Assembly: GCF_003443735.1 (NCBI RefSeq)
Contig: NZ_CP031969.1
Location: 7,874,001 to 7,938,000, forward strand
Source of the DNA: Streptomyces sp. CC0208
GTDB lineage: Bacteria > Actinomycetota > Actinomycetes > Streptomycetales > Streptomycetaceae
DNA: 64,000 nucleotides
Direction of reading: 5' to 3'
Shown one piece after another: positions 8,680 through 17,378 of this stretch. The notes under the pieces are model-generated. The model was not told the DNA's origin. It saw nothing but the letters and a program-made list of their open reading frames with translations, and made no database searches. Both the position numbers and the translations under genes were made by a program. Position 1 is the stretch's first letter. Each line of letters opens with the position of its first letter.

Positions 8680-10047
8680 TCAGTTCGCGTGCCGCGGATG
8701 GGTACGCCGGTTCCGGGAGTCGCGTCCGCTCGGACGCGGGCGGAACCAGGCGGGCCCGGGTCCTGTCAGGCCCGCCCTGAACAGGCCGTAGGTGATGCGC
8801 TGCAGCGCGGCCGCCTCCAGTGCGTCCCGTAGGGGACCGGTGCGCAGCAGCGCCTCGGGCCCGAGCAGTCCCTCCACGACGGCCAGCGCGCCGGCGGTGT
8901 CGCCGTGCACGAGACGTTCGCGCACGCCGTCCAGACAGTGCGGACGGCGGTGTGCCTCGTCGATCGCCTGGAGGCAGGGGAGCGGGGTGCCGGTCAGCGC
9001 GACCAGCAGTTCCTCCCGCCGGATCTCGTCCGGGTCGTGGTCCAGCGGGGCCAGCACCCCGTCGACCAGGCCGATCCGGTGGCGGGCCCCCCGGCACTCC
9101 ACGAGACGCGGTCCGGCCCGGTCGGGGGCGCGGGGCGGTCCGGTGGCCGTGCGGTCCGGTGCCAGCGCGGCGGCGACCAGGGGGTGCAGGCGATCCGCCG
9201 AGATCGCACCGGCGCGCAGCAGCCGGAGGTCGGGCAGCACCCAGGTCGCCGCGTCGGGCAGGACGGGAAGCGCGGAGACGACATCGGCCGAGGGTGCCGA
9301 CACGGGACGGATCAGGTCGTCGTCCGTGGCGAGCTCCAGCACCAGCCGGTGCCGTCCGCCCCACCGCACCAACAGACAACCAGCGGCCCGGCCTTCGGCT
9401 GAGAGCAGTATCCGCGCCTCGGCCCCCCAACGGTCGACGGCACAGTCGGGCGGTACGGCCAACTCCGGTGCAGTCAGGGATGGTTGACGGGTAGCCGACC
9501 CGAAGGAGGGCTCACCGGCTCCCGACCGCGCCCGCAACTCCCCGGCGCGGCCCGCATCCCACAGATGCCGGTGCAGGTCCAGGCGGAACCGTCGGTTCGG
9601 ACGCGGATGCGGATGCCCTACGGCGTCGGCGGTGGACCGGGACCACAGGGCGAGGCTGATCCGCTGCCCGGCATCCGCCCAGGCGGGCGCGGTCCTGGCC
9701 ACGAGATGCACAGGGCCCTCGACGGCCTCGTACCGCGCCAGGGTCAGGGTCACCCCGGGCCGCAGCAGCCCGTCAGGAGCGATCCTCGGCAGGTGCCAGC
9801 GCAGCAGGTCGGGAGCGAGGGCGCGGAGATCGGACCGGACCCGGGACGCGAGCTCCCGGCCGTGATCGCGTGCCGTCGCACGGAGGTTGAGATCGACGTC
9901 GAAGCCCGCGGCGGCACACGCCCCCGACCAGTCCCCGGTGAGGCGACGGGCGGTCGCGGTCTCGATCATGGAGGCCGGCACGGCGAACTCGCGCACGCGC
10001 GGCCAGAAGGACGTACGGATGTCCTCGTTCGCGGTCGAAGTGAGCAT
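8680..10047 (-). CDS. Unknown 455-residue protein, first gene of the MoxR/VWA set
   Basis: I do not recognise this protein. It is 455 residues, Arg-, Ala- and Leu-rich, with no signal peptide, membrane helix or clear catalytic motif. Visible segments: a charged N-terminus (TANEDIRTSFWPRVREFAVPASMIETATARRL), a beta-rich middle with GGRHRLVLELATDDDLIRP, and a C-terminal helical part (REELLVALTGTPLPCLQAIDEAHRRPHCLDGVRERLVHGD) ending in a basic tail. It lies 68 bases upstream of the MoxR gene on the same strand, so the three genes may be one transcription unit and it may be a substrate adaptor, regulator or client. No family name can be assigned. Confidence 0.7.
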   Translation of the reverse strand: MLTSTANEDIRTSFWPRVREFAVPASMIETATARRLTGDWSGACAAAGFDVDLNLRATARDHGRELASRVRSDLRALAPDLLRWHLPRIAPDGLLRPGVTLTLARYEAVEGPVHLVARTAPAWADAGQRISLALWSRSTADAVGHPHPRPNRRFRLDLHRHLWDAGRAGELRARSGAGEPSFGSATRQPSLTAPELAVPPDCAVDRWGAEARILLSAEGRAAGCLLVRWGGRHRLVLELATDDDLIRPVSAPSADVVSALPVLPDAATWVLPDLRLLRAGAISADRLHPLVAAALAPDRTATGPPRAPDRAGPRLVECRGARHRIGLVDGVLAPLDHDPDEIRREELLVALTGTPLPCLQAIDEAHRRPHCLDGVRERLVHGDTAGALAVVEGLLGPEALLRTGPLRDALEAAALQRITYGLFRAGLTGPGPAWFRPRPSGRDSRNRRTHPRHAN

Positions 10048-10168
10048 CAGCGCTCACCTTGCGCGGACGGGACCCCCCATCGTTCAGGAGTGTGAGTCGT
10101 CATCGTCGAGCAGCGTAGGCCGCCCCGCGCGCATCCTCCATCGGTTTTCCGCCGGGTTAGCCTGGGGC

Positions 10169-11326
10169 GTGATCGCATTCCTGCTCGGCGCAGCCACCAC
10201 GTCGGCCGAACTCGCCGGTGACCCCCACCCGCGCCTGGCCGACCTCCGCGCGCACGAACCCGTGTCCTGGCTGCCCGCGCTGAACGGCTGGCTGGTGACC
10301 CGGCGCGATCTCGCGCTCGACGTGATGCGGGACGCCGAGACCTTCACCGTCGACGACCCCCGCTTCTCGACCGCCCGGATCGTCGGCCCGAGCATGCTCT
10401 CCCTGGACGGCGACGAACACACCCGCCACCGCGAGCCGTTCACCGCGCCCTTTCGCCCGCGTGCGGTGCGGGACGGATTCGTCGAGTTCATCGAGCGGGA
10501 GACCGACCGGCTCGTCACCGGACTCGAAGCGGCGGGCGCCGCCGAACTGCGCCGCGCCTTCGCCGGCCCGCTCGCCGTCGCCGTCGTCACCGAGGCGCTC
10601 GGACTGGTGGACGCCGGCACGGACACGGTGCTCGCCTGGTACGACGCCATCGTGCGGTCGGTCTCGGACATCACGGAGGGCCGCCCGGCGGAACCCGCGG
10701 GCCCGGAGGCGTACGCACAGCTGCGGCGAGCGGTCGAGGCCACCGTCGCGCAAGGGGCCGACTCCTCGCTCCTGACCTCCGCCGCCGGCCGGCTGGCGCT
10801 GCCGGAGGTCGCCTCCAACGCCGCCGTGCTGATGTTCGGCGGCATAGAGACCACCGAGGCGATGATCACCAACGCGCTGCTGCACCTCCTCCGGCACCCC
10901 GACCAACTCGCGCTCGTCCAGGCCGACTTCGCCCTGCTGGACAACGCGATCGAGGAGTCGCTGCGCCTCGAACCCGGCGCGGCCGTCGTGGACCGCTACG
11001 CCACCCGTGACCTCACCCTCGGCCCGGCCGCGATCCGCCGGGGCGACCTCGTCACCGTCTCCCTGACCGGCGCCAACCGGGACCCCGCGGTCTTCCCCGA
11101 CCCCGACCGCTTCGACGTCCGCCGCCCGAACGCCCGCCTCCAACTGGCCTTCGCGCACGGCCCCCACTACTGCCTCGCCGCCCACCTGGCCCGTCTGGAG
11201 ACCCGCATCGCGCTGCGGCACCTGCTCGACCGTCTCCCCGCCCTCCGCCTCGACCCGGACCATCCGGCCGCCCCCCACGGCCTGGTCTTCCGCAAGCCAC
11301 CCACGCTGCATGTGCTCTGGGGCTGA
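10169..11326 (+). CDS. Cytochrome P450
   Basis: A 385-residue soluble bacterial P450. Visible landmarks: the I-helix segment MFGGIETTEAMITNALL (~residue 225-240), the K-helix ExxR in EESLRLEPGAAVVDRY, and the haem-binding loop AFAHGPHYCLAAHLARLE (~residue 325-345) with the Cys thiolate ligand followed by LA in place of the common LG. The start is uncertain; GTG at 10169 gives a length normal for the family (about 400). No ferredoxin or reductase gene is adjacent, so redox partners come from elsewhere. Substrate unknown. It is divergent from the 455-residue gene and nearly abuts the convergent gene at 11346. Confidence 0.85.
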   Translation: MIAFLLGAATTSAELAGDPHPRLADLRAHEPVSWLPALNGWLVTRRDLALDVMRDAETFTVDDPRFSTARIVGPSMLSLDGDEHTRHREPFTAPFRPRAVRDGFVEFIERETDRLVTGLEAAGAAELRRAFAGPLAVAVVTEALGLVDAGTDTVLAWYDAIVRSVSDITEGRPAEPAGPEAYAQLRRAVEATVAQGADSSLLTSAAGRLALPEVASNAAVLMFGGIETTEAMITNALLHLLRHPDQLALVQADFALLDNAIEESLRLEPGAAVVDRYATRDLTLGPAAIRRGDLVTVSLTGANRDPAVFPDPDRFDVRRPNARLQLAFAHGPHYCLAAHLARLETRIALRHLLDRLPALRLDPDHPAAPHGLVFRKPPTLHVLWG

Positions 11327-11345
11327 TCCGCGGCGGGAGTGACAC

Positions 11346-12119
11346 TCAGCCGGTCCGCTTCACCTCCAGGGACAGATCGTTGTCGACCGTGTAGTACGGG
11401 CGCACGAGGACTTCGCCGGCCATGGCGCCGGGATAGACGTGGACATGCTTGCGGTCCGCCACGTCGTCCAGGAGGCGGGCGAGCCGGATCATCGGGGCTC
11501 CGGGAGCGGGTCGTACGAACATGTCCCAGATACCGCTGTCGAGGGTCTCGTCGTCAACCGTGAAGGAGAAGCTCCGGCCGTCCTCCGCGACCAGTGGTTC
11601 CACCGTGCGCACGGTCCCTTCGCCCCCTCGCAGCCGCAGCCGCACCTCGGCGCCGTCCACCAGCGAGGCGCCGTGCAGCCGGGCCGCGACCCTCAGCGTC
11701 GCGCCCGTGATGTCGACGCGGCCGGCCTCCGCGTGCGCGGGCCGCAGCCAGGTCCGCACCGCGAGGTAGCCGTCCTTGGTGACATAGGGGACCCGCACGG
11801 CCAGCGGCCCGCGCCGCTCACGCAGGTGTCCGTCGACGAGGACCCGCAGGTCACGGGGGCCCGGACGCAGACGCGTGCGCTCGGACCCGTCCAGCAGAAA
11901 CACGTCCCACCGCCCCTCCGCGAGCACGGGTTCCGCGCCCAGTACGGCCTGGGTGCGGCCCTCGTCGGCGGAGTCCAGGTCGAGGACGTGCAGGGTCTCC
12001 TCGGGCTGCCCCTTCTTCGGGCGCAGCCGCAGCAGCAGTCCGTGCCCGTGGCCCGCGGGCAGCGCGAAGGTGATCCGGCCCTCCGCGTCGATCGCGCATC
12101 CGGCGCGTGGCGTCGTCAT
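11346..12119 (-). CDS. Unknown protein translationally coupled to a GT4 glycosyltransferase
   Basis: A 257-residue protein that appears to be mainly beta-strand: repeated short hydrophobic strands around ITFALPAG, WDVFLLDGSERTRL, LRVLVDGHL, EVRLRLRGG and GIWDMFVRPA, suggesting two related beta-sandwich units each carrying a 'WDxFL/WDMFV' element. No signal peptide. Its ATG (12119) overlaps the stop of the glycosyltransferase gene (ATGA), so the two proteins are probably made together. A role with a cell-surface polymer made or modified by the glycosyltransferase is an inference from context. Confidence 0.7.
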   Translation of the reverse strand: MTTPRAGCAIDAEGRITFALPAGHGHGLLLRLRPKKGQPEETLHVLDLDSADEGRTQAVLGAEPVLAEGRWDVFLLDGSERTRLRPGPRDLRVLVDGHLRERRGPLAVRVPYVTKDGYLAVRTWLRPAHAEAGRVDITGATLRVAARLHGASLVDGAEVRLRLRGGEGTVRTVEPLVAEDGRSFSFTVDDETLDSGIWDMFVRPAPGAPMIRLARLLDDVADRKHVHVYPGAMAGEVLVRPYYTVDNDLSLEVKRTG

Positions 12120-13375
12120 GACCGTCCCTTCCGTACGAGGCGCAGCGCGCCGCTCGCCGCGATCAGCGCGGTGTCCCTGGCGGCGGAGCCCCGGGCGGTC
12201 AGCGCTCCGCCCTGGCGCTGCCGCACGACCCGCCGGCCCGCCCGCCGCGCCGACACGGCCTCCGCGATGAGCCGCTCGGCCTGCTCGACCACGGGACCGG
12301 GAGCGAACCGGCGCGCGTTCTCCAGGGCCGCCCGGCCCATACGGCGGCGCAGCTCGGCGTCCCCGACCAGTTCCAGCAGGGCGGCGGCCAGCGCGTCCCG
12401 GTCCCCGACCGGCACCAGCCGGCCGTCGACCCGGTCCGCGATGATCTCGGCGGGCCCGTGCGGGCAGTCGGTGCTCACCACGGGCAGCCCGCAGCGCATC
12501 GCCTCGACGATGGTCATGCCGAAGGGCTCGAAGTCGGAGGTGGCCGCCCCGATCGAGCCCTTCACCCACTCCGCCTCCATGGGGGCCGCGGCCCCCATCA
12601 GGAAGACGTTGTTCCACAGGCCCAGGTCGGTGATGAGCCGCCGCAGCCGGTCCTGTTCCTCGCCCTTGCCGTAGATGCGCAGCTGCCAGTCCGGATGCTC
12701 GGCGGCGACCGCGGCGAAGGCCTCGACGAGAAGGTCGTACCGCTTCACCGGAACCAGCCGTCCGGCCGCGACCACCACCTTGGCGGAGCCGTCCGCGGCC
12801 GGCAGTCCGGGGTCCGGCACACTGTTGGGCAGTGCTTCCACCCGTACCCCGGGCAGCCGCATCCTGCGCCGGTAGGCGGCAGCGTCCGCCTCGGTGACCG
12901 TGGTGAGCACGTCGAGCCCCCGGTAGGCCCGGCGCAGCGCGGTACGCAGCCGGGGCGAGTGGTTGTCGAGGGTGAGGTGCTCCTGGCCGATGCGGGCCAC
13001 CTGGGGTGGCGCCTGGCCGGCGAGATGCACGTTGAGCCCGGGGCGGGTGCCTATCACCGCGTCCGCGTCGATGGTGGCGAGGGCCTCCGCTATGCGCTGG
13101 TCGGTCAGTTCGCTGTACTGCCCGTACCGGTATTCCGAGCGCGGGAACACTTGCGCCGGTCTCTGATGCAACGGGTGATCCTTCTCCTGCCTCAGATCGA
13201 CCAGCGGCCGCAGCGAAACCCGGGGATCCAGCACGAAGTTGGGCAGCTCCCGGTGCCGCAGCACGGAGACGATCTCCACCTCGTGCCGTTCGGCCAGGGC
13301 CTGGGCCAGGTTGAACGTGGTGGTGATCGTGCCTCCGATCGCGTAGGCGTTGTGGAGCAGGAAAGAGATCTTCAT
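12116..13375 (-). CDS. GT4-family glycosyltransferase
   Basis: A 419-residue GT-B fold enzyme. The N-terminal acceptor domain starts MKISFLLHNAYAIGGTITTTFNLAQ; the C-terminal nucleotide-sugar domain carries AAGRLVPVKRYDLLVEAF (~residue 210) and the retaining-GT EX7E motif in FEPFGMTIVEAMRCGLPVV (~residue 290), followed by DCPHGPAEII. A basic tail of about 40 residues (SARRAGRRVVRQRQGG...) follows the catalytic fold. It likely transfers a sugar to a cell-envelope or teichoic-acid-like acceptor; the substrate is not identifiable. The coupled downstream gene encodes an unknown protein. Confidence 0.88.
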   Translation of the reverse strand: MKISFLLHNAYAIGGTITTTFNLAQALAERHEVEIVSVLRHRELPNFVLDPRVSLRPLVDLRQEKDHPLHQRPAQVFPRSEYRYGQYSELTDQRIAEALATIDADAVIGTRPGLNVHLAGQAPPQVARIGQEHLTLDNHSPRLRTALRRAYRGLDVLTTVTEADAAAYRRRMRLPGVRVEALPNSVPDPGLPAADGSAKVVVAAGRLVPVKRYDLLVEAFAAVAAEHPDWQLRIYGKGEEQDRLRRLITDLGLWNNVFLMGAAAPMEAEWVKGSIGAATSDFEPFGMTIVEAMRCGLPVVSTDCPHGPAEIIADRVDGRLVPVGDRDALAAALLELVGDAELRRRMGRAALENARRFAPGPVVEQAERLIAEAVSARRAGRRVVRQRQGGALTARGSAARDTALIAASGALRLVRKGRS

Positions 13376-13449
13376 GCCGGGCTAGACCACCCGGCGTTGC
13401 CTACGGTTGACCCCCGTTACCCATTCGTGGTGTCCCCGCCACCGGGACG

Positions 13450-14523
13450 TCATGCCGTGTACTGGTATGCGGGATAAGTCAGATAGCCGTTGTCACCGCC
13501 CTGGAAGTACGTGGCCTCGTCGGCGGGGGCGATCGGCAGGTCGGTGCGCAGCCGTTCGACCAGGTCGGGGTTGGCGATGAAGGCGCGGCCGAAGCTGATG
13601 AGATCGGCGCCGAGCCCCAGCCAGTGGTCGGCCTCGGAGCGGCCGGTCTGCTTGGCGCCCATCGGCAGCACCGGGTTCATGACGAGCGCGCCCGGCCAGG
13701 CCCGGCGCAGGTCGAGAAGCGTCTCCTCGGGCGCGGTGGCCTCCAGATGGACGTAGGCCAGTCCCAGCCCGGCCAGCTCGGTCAGGAGCGCGGTGTACAG
13801 CTCGGGGACGTCCGACTCCTCGACTCCCCAGAAGCCGCCGCCCGGTGAGAGCCGGATCCCGGTCCGCTCCGCGCCCACGGCGTCCACGGTCGCGGCGGCC
13901 GCCTCGACGGCGAACCGGATCCGGCCGGCCACCGAGCCGCCGTAACGGTCCGTGCGCAGATTGGCGTTGGAGGACAGGAACTGCGAGATCAAGTAGCCGT
14001 TGGCGCCGTGCAGTTCCACCCCGTCGAACCCGGCGTCGACGGCGCGGCGCGCGGCCTCGGCGTACGACACGGCATGCTCGGGCACCTCCGCGGTGTCCAA
14101 CGCCCGCGGAACCGGAGCGGGCTGCGGTCCGGTGGGTGTGAACACCTCGCCGGTGGCGGGGACGGCCGAGGGCCCGACGGGCCGCAGTCCGTTGGTGTCC
14201 GGGTGCGAGACCCGCCCGCCGTGCATGATCTGCGCGAAGACCCGGCCCCCGTTGGTGTGCACGGCCTCGGTCACTTGGCGCCACGAGGCCACCTGCTCGT
14301 CGGTGTGCAGCCCCGGTGTGCCCGGATTGGACTGACCGATCAGGCTCGGCTGCACCCCCTCGGTGACGATCAGGCCGGCCGTGGCCCGCTGGGCGTAGTA
14401 GCGCGCCATCGACGGCGTCGCCAGACCGCCCTCTGCGGCCCGCACGCGGGACATCGGGGCCATGACCACCCGGTTGGGCAGCTGCAGTCCGCCGAGCCGG
14501 AAACCGGTGAATAGCGTCGTCAC
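13450..14523 (-). CDS. Old Yellow Enzyme-family FMN ene-reductase
   Basis: A 357-residue FMN-dependent NAD(P)H oxidoreductase that reduces activated C=C bonds. Family features seen: an N-terminal RVVMAPMSRVRAAEGGLATPSM, the FAQIMHGGRVSHP segment, the substrate-binding DGVELHGANGYLISQFLSSNANLRTDRYGGS, and an FMN-phosphate loop near the end (LISFGRAFIANPDLVERLR). The GTG at 14523 was chosen over longer readings because AAGGAGAT lies 7-8 bases upstream. It is divergent from a MerR regulator, and the intergenic region holds a long-spacer promoter with a dyad, so it is probably induced by that regulator in response to electrophiles or oxidants. Confidence 0.9.
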   Translation of the reverse strand: MTTLFTGFRLGGLQLPNRVVMAPMSRVRAAEGGLATPSMARYYAQRATAGLIVTEGVQPSLIGQSNPGTPGLHTDEQVASWRQVTEAVHTNGGRVFAQIMHGGRVSHPDTNGLRPVGPSAVPATGEVFTPTGPQPAPVPRALDTAEVPEHAVSYAEAARRAVDAGFDGVELHGANGYLISQFLSSNANLRTDRYGGSVAGRIRFAVEAAAATVDAVGAERTGIRLSPGGGFWGVEESDVPELYTALLTELAGLGLAYVHLEATAPEETLLDLRRAWPGALVMNPVLPMGAKQTGRSEADHWLGLGADLISFGRAFIANPDLVERLRTDLPIAPADEATYFQGGDNGYLTYPAYQYTA

Positions 14524-14572
14524 GTCACATCTCCTTCGTGATCCGTCGTGCCCGTGTCCCGGGCACGCGGTT

Positions 14573-14604
14573 ACGCTAAAACCTGACGTCGACGTGAGGG
14601 TCAA
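14573..14604 (-). promoter_or_regulatory. MerR-type promoter/operator for the ene-reductase gene
   Basis: Read on the minus strand, TTGACC (14599-14604) and TAGCGT (14573-14578) form -35 and -10 elements with an over-long 20-base spacer, the hallmark of MerR-family activated promoters. Within the spacer lies an 18-base dyad (14582-14599) with CCT/AGG ends and a perfect ACGTCGACGT core, the same size and end bases as classical SoxR-type boxes. The divergent gene encodes a MerR regulator. Confidence 0.65.
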
Positions 14605-14623
14605 GTCCGTCAGGGAGGAACAC

Positions 14624-14992
14624 GTGCGCATCGGGGAGTTGTCGGCACGGGCCGGGGTCAGCGTCCGGGCCCTGCGCTACTACGAGGAGCAGGGCCTGCT
14701 CACCAGCACGCGCAGCGGGAGCGGGCAGCGGCACTACACGGAGACCGCGGTCGAGCGCGTGGTCTTCCTCCAGCGGATGTACGCGGCCGGACTGTCCAGC
14801 CGTACGATCGCCGAGCTCCTGCCGTGCGTCGAGTCACCGAGCGAGGAGACGTCCGACGCGGCGCTCGTGCGGATGGCCGAGGAACGCGACCGGCTCTCCG
14901 CGCACATCGCGGACCTGATCCGCACCCGGGACGCCCTGGACGGCCTGATGGCTGTGAACCGGGCTCATCGGGAGACCCTCCGGACGGCGTGA
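14624..14992 (+). CDS. MerR-family transcriptional regulator
   Basis: A 122-residue regulator. Residues 1-70 are the MerR DNA-binding domain (RIGELSARAGVSVRALRYYEEQGLL, then RSGSGQRHYTETAVERVVFLQRMYAAG), and residues ~75-115 are a dimerising helix ending in RTRDALDGLMAVNRAH. There is no Cys in the protein's effector region, so metal or iron-sulphur sensing is not supported. GTG at 14624 has GGGAGGA six bases upstream. It is divergent from an ene-reductase behind a MerR-type promoter. The last ~40 codons are repeated downstream at 15061-15178. Confidence 0.9.
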   Translation: MRIGELSARAGVSVRALRYYEEQGLLTSTRSGSGQRHYTETAVERVVFLQRMYAAGLSSRTIAELLPCVESPSEETSDAALVRMAEERDRLSAHIADLIRTRDALDGLMAVNRAHRETLRTA

Positions 14993-15187
14993 CAGGTTGA
15001 GATGGCCGTGACGGGTCGGTCCTGGGGGTGGCGTGCGGCGGGGGGATGTGCGACGCGGTTGGCCGAGGAACGCGACCGGCTCTCCGCGCACATCGCGGAC
15101 CTGATCCGCACCCGGGATGCCCTGGACGGCCTGATGGCTGTGAACCGGGCTCATCGGGAGACCCTCCGGACGGCGTGACAGGCTGAG
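14874..15187. repeat. Direct duplication of the merR 3' end
   Basis: About 128 bases covering the last ~40 codons of merR plus its stop (14874-15001) recur at 15060-15187, an offset of 186 bases. Only two differences were seen within this stretch: GAC/GAT in the RTRDAL codons and one base after the stop. The second copy keeps the reading frame and the TGA but has no start codon, so it is a pseudogene fragment. It sits immediately before the aminotransferase start. Confidence 0.85.
15061..15178 (+). pseudogene. merR 3' fragment
   Basis: This segment encodes the last ~39 residues of the MerR regulator (from AEERDRLSAHIADLIRT to the stop) without any start codon or DNA-binding domain. It is a partial duplicate of the gene upstream and ends about 42 bases before the aminotransferase start codon. 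Confidence 0.75.
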
Positions 15188-15220
15188 AGCACCGCAACAG
15201 GTCGGACCAAGGAGCCGCAC

Positions 15221-16417
15221 GTGACGTACGACATCGCCGCCCTCCGCTCCCACTTCCCGGCCCTCGCCGCCGGGACCGCCCACTTCGACGGCCCCGGCGG
15301 CACCCAGACCCCGGAGCCCGTCATCCGGGCCATCGCCGACGCGCTCGCGCAGCCCCTGTCGAACCGGGGACGGATCACCCTGGGGGAGCGCAACGCCGAG
15401 CGGATCGTCACCGGGGCCCGCCGGGCCATGGCCGACCTGCTGGCGGCGGACCCGGCGGGCATCGTCTTCGGCCGCAGCGCCACCCAGCTCACCTACGATG
15501 TCTCGCGCACCCTCGCCAAAACCTGGGCACCCGGCGACGAGGTGGTCGTCACCCGCCTCGACCACGACGCCAACATCCGCCCCTGGGTCCAGTCGGGCGC
15601 CACGGTGCGGTGGGCCGAATTCGACCCGGGGACGGGGGAGTTGACGGCCGACGCCATCCGGGCCGTACTGTCCGGGCGGACCAGGCTCGTCGCCGTCACG
15701 GCCGCCTCCAACCTGATCGGCACGCGCCCCGACGTCCCCGCGATCGCCCGGGCGGCCCACGAGGTCGGCGCACTCGTGTACGTGGACGGCGTTCACCACA
15801 CCGCCCACTCCCTCGTGGACCTGGAGAAGCTCGGCGCGGACTTCTTCGTGTGCTCCCCGTACAAGTTCCTCGGCCCGCACCACGGAGTCCTCGCCGCCCG
15901 CCCGGAGTTGCTGGAGACCCTGCGTCCGGACAAGCTCCTGCCCTCCACCGACGCCGTCCCGGAACGCTTCGAACTGGGCACGCTGCCCTACGAGTTCCTC
16001 GCTGGCACGGCGGCGGCGGTCGACTTCCTCGCCGAACGGCTGGACCCGGACGCCACCGGCAGCCGGCCGGAGCGACTGGCCGCCGGGTTCGCCGCCCTCG
16101 AAGCCCACGAACACGTCCTGCGCGCCCGGATCGACGAGGGCCTGGCCGCGCTCGACGGTGTCACCGTCCACTCCCGGGCCGCCGACCGCACCCCGACGGT
16201 CCTGCTCACCTTCGAGAACCACAGCACGGCCGACGCGTACGCGTTCCTCGCCGAGCGTGGCGTACAGGCCCCGGCCGGCTCCTTCTACGCCGTCGAGGCC
16301 TCCCGCCACCTCGGCCTCGGCGACACCGGCGGCCTGCGTGTCGGCCTCGCCCCCTACAACGACCTGGAGGACGTCGACCGTCTCCTGACGGGACTGACAG
16401 ACTTCCTGAAGAGGTGA
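15221..16417 (+). CDS. Cysteine desulfurase-like class V aminotransferase
   Basis: A 398-residue PLP enzyme of the class V aminotransferase fold. The probable PLP-binding Lys is in ADFFVCSPYKFLGPHHG (~residue 212), with the upstream Asp/His segment VDGVHHTAHSLVDL. It resembles the cysteine desulfurase-like proteins that stand apart from IscS/SufS; no clear active-site Cys loop of the IscS type is visible, so sulphur transfer is not proven. Start GTG at 15221 has AAGGAG nine bases upstream. It is followed 31 bases later by a DUF427 gene on the same strand, probably one operon. Confidence 0.85.
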   Translation: MTYDIAALRSHFPALAAGTAHFDGPGGTQTPEPVIRAIADALAQPLSNRGRITLGERNAERIVTGARRAMADLLAADPAGIVFGRSATQLTYDVSRTLAKTWAPGDEVVVTRLDHDANIRPWVQSGATVRWAEFDPGTGELTADAIRAVLSGRTRLVAVTAASNLIGTRPDVPAIARAAHEVGALVYVDGVHHTAHSLVDLEKLGADFFVCSPYKFLGPHHGVLAARPELLETLRPDKLLPSTDAVPERFELGTLPYEFLAGTAAAVDFLAERLDPDATGSRPERLAAGFAALEAHEHVLRARIDEGLAALDGVTVHSRAADRTPTVLLTFENHSTADAYAFLAERGVQAPAGSFYAVEASRHLGLGDTGGLRVGLAPYNDLEDVDRLLTGLTDFLKR

Positions 16418-16448
16418 ACTTCCCGAAGAGGTGAAGGGAGAGCCGCTC

Positions 16449-17237
16449 ATGACCACGTTCCCCACCGCACGAGACGTACGGACCACCCCGGAAGGCCTGC
16501 TGTGGGAGCCCAGCGAACGCTGGGTGCGCGGCCGCAAGGGGGACGTCACGGTCGTCGACAGCCGGCGCCCCGTCCTCGTCTGGGAGCCCGACGTGCCGGT
16601 CCCGCTGTACGCCTTCCCGCGCGCCGACGTCCGCGAGGACCTGCTGCGCCCCGCGAAGAACCCGGCCACCGGCACCCACACCGGATCCCAGGTCTTCTAC
16701 GACCTGGAGGTCGACGGCGAGCTCGTCGAGAACGCCGCCTGGACCTTCCCGGCCGCCGACCTCGCCGACCACATCGCCTTCGCGTGGTTCCGGCGCTGGG
16801 GGACCGGCCTCGACCACTGGTACGAGGAGGAGGAAGAGATCTTCGTCCACCCCCGTGACCCGCACAAACGCGTCGACGCCATGCCCAGCAGCCGCCATGT
16901 ACAGGTGGAGATCGACGGGACGGTCGTCGCCGACACCCGGCGTCCCGTCCTGCTCTTCGAGACCGGCCTGCCCACGCGGTACTACATCCCCCGCGAGGAC
17001 GTCCGCCTCGACCTCCTCGACGCCACCGACCACCACACCGCCTGCCCCTACAAGGGCACCGCCGGGTACTGGTCGGTGGGCGACCACGCGAACATCGTCT
17101 GGAGCTACCCCGACCCGCTCCCCGCCGTGGGTGCCGTCAAGGGACTGCTCGCCTTCTTCAACGAGGCCGTCGACATCACCGTGGACGGGGAGCGCCTGGA
17201 GCGGCCGGTGACCCCCTTCACCGGCACGGTGAAATGA
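16449..17237 (+). CDS. Protein with two DUF427 domains
   Basis: A 262-residue protein made of two related DUF427-type beta-barrel units, roughly residues 30-125 and 145-250. Each contains an 'SRRPVLVWEPDVPVPLYAFPRADV' or 'TRRPVLLFETGLPTRYYIPREDV' element, and the second continues with HTACPYKGTAGYWSVGD and NIVWSYPDPLP, the signature of the family. Function of the family is not well established. ATG at 16449 has GAAGGGAG upstream. Close spacing suggests co-transcription with the aminotransferase. Confidence 0.88.
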   Translation: MTTFPTARDVRTTPEGLLWEPSERWVRGRKGDVTVVDSRRPVLVWEPDVPVPLYAFPRADVREDLLRPAKNPATGTHTGSQVFYDLEVDGELVENAAWTFPAADLADHIAFAWFRRWGTGLDHWYEEEEEIFVHPRDPHKRVDAMPSSRHVQVEIDGTVVADTRRPVLLFETGLPTRYYIPREDVRLDLLDATDHHTACPYKGTAGYWSVGDHANIVWSYPDPLPAVGAVKGLLAFFNEAVDITVDGERLERPVTPFTGTVK

Positions 17238-17378
17238 CCGGGGCCGCGGGCCGTCATCGCCGTCGTACCTGCGCAGATCATCCCCAAACCGTCCGCGACA
17301 CGTGACCTGACTCTCATGGCCACCGGCGGCCTTTGCCGAGAACATGGGGGCGTCACCGGCAGGCCGAAGGGAACGGGA

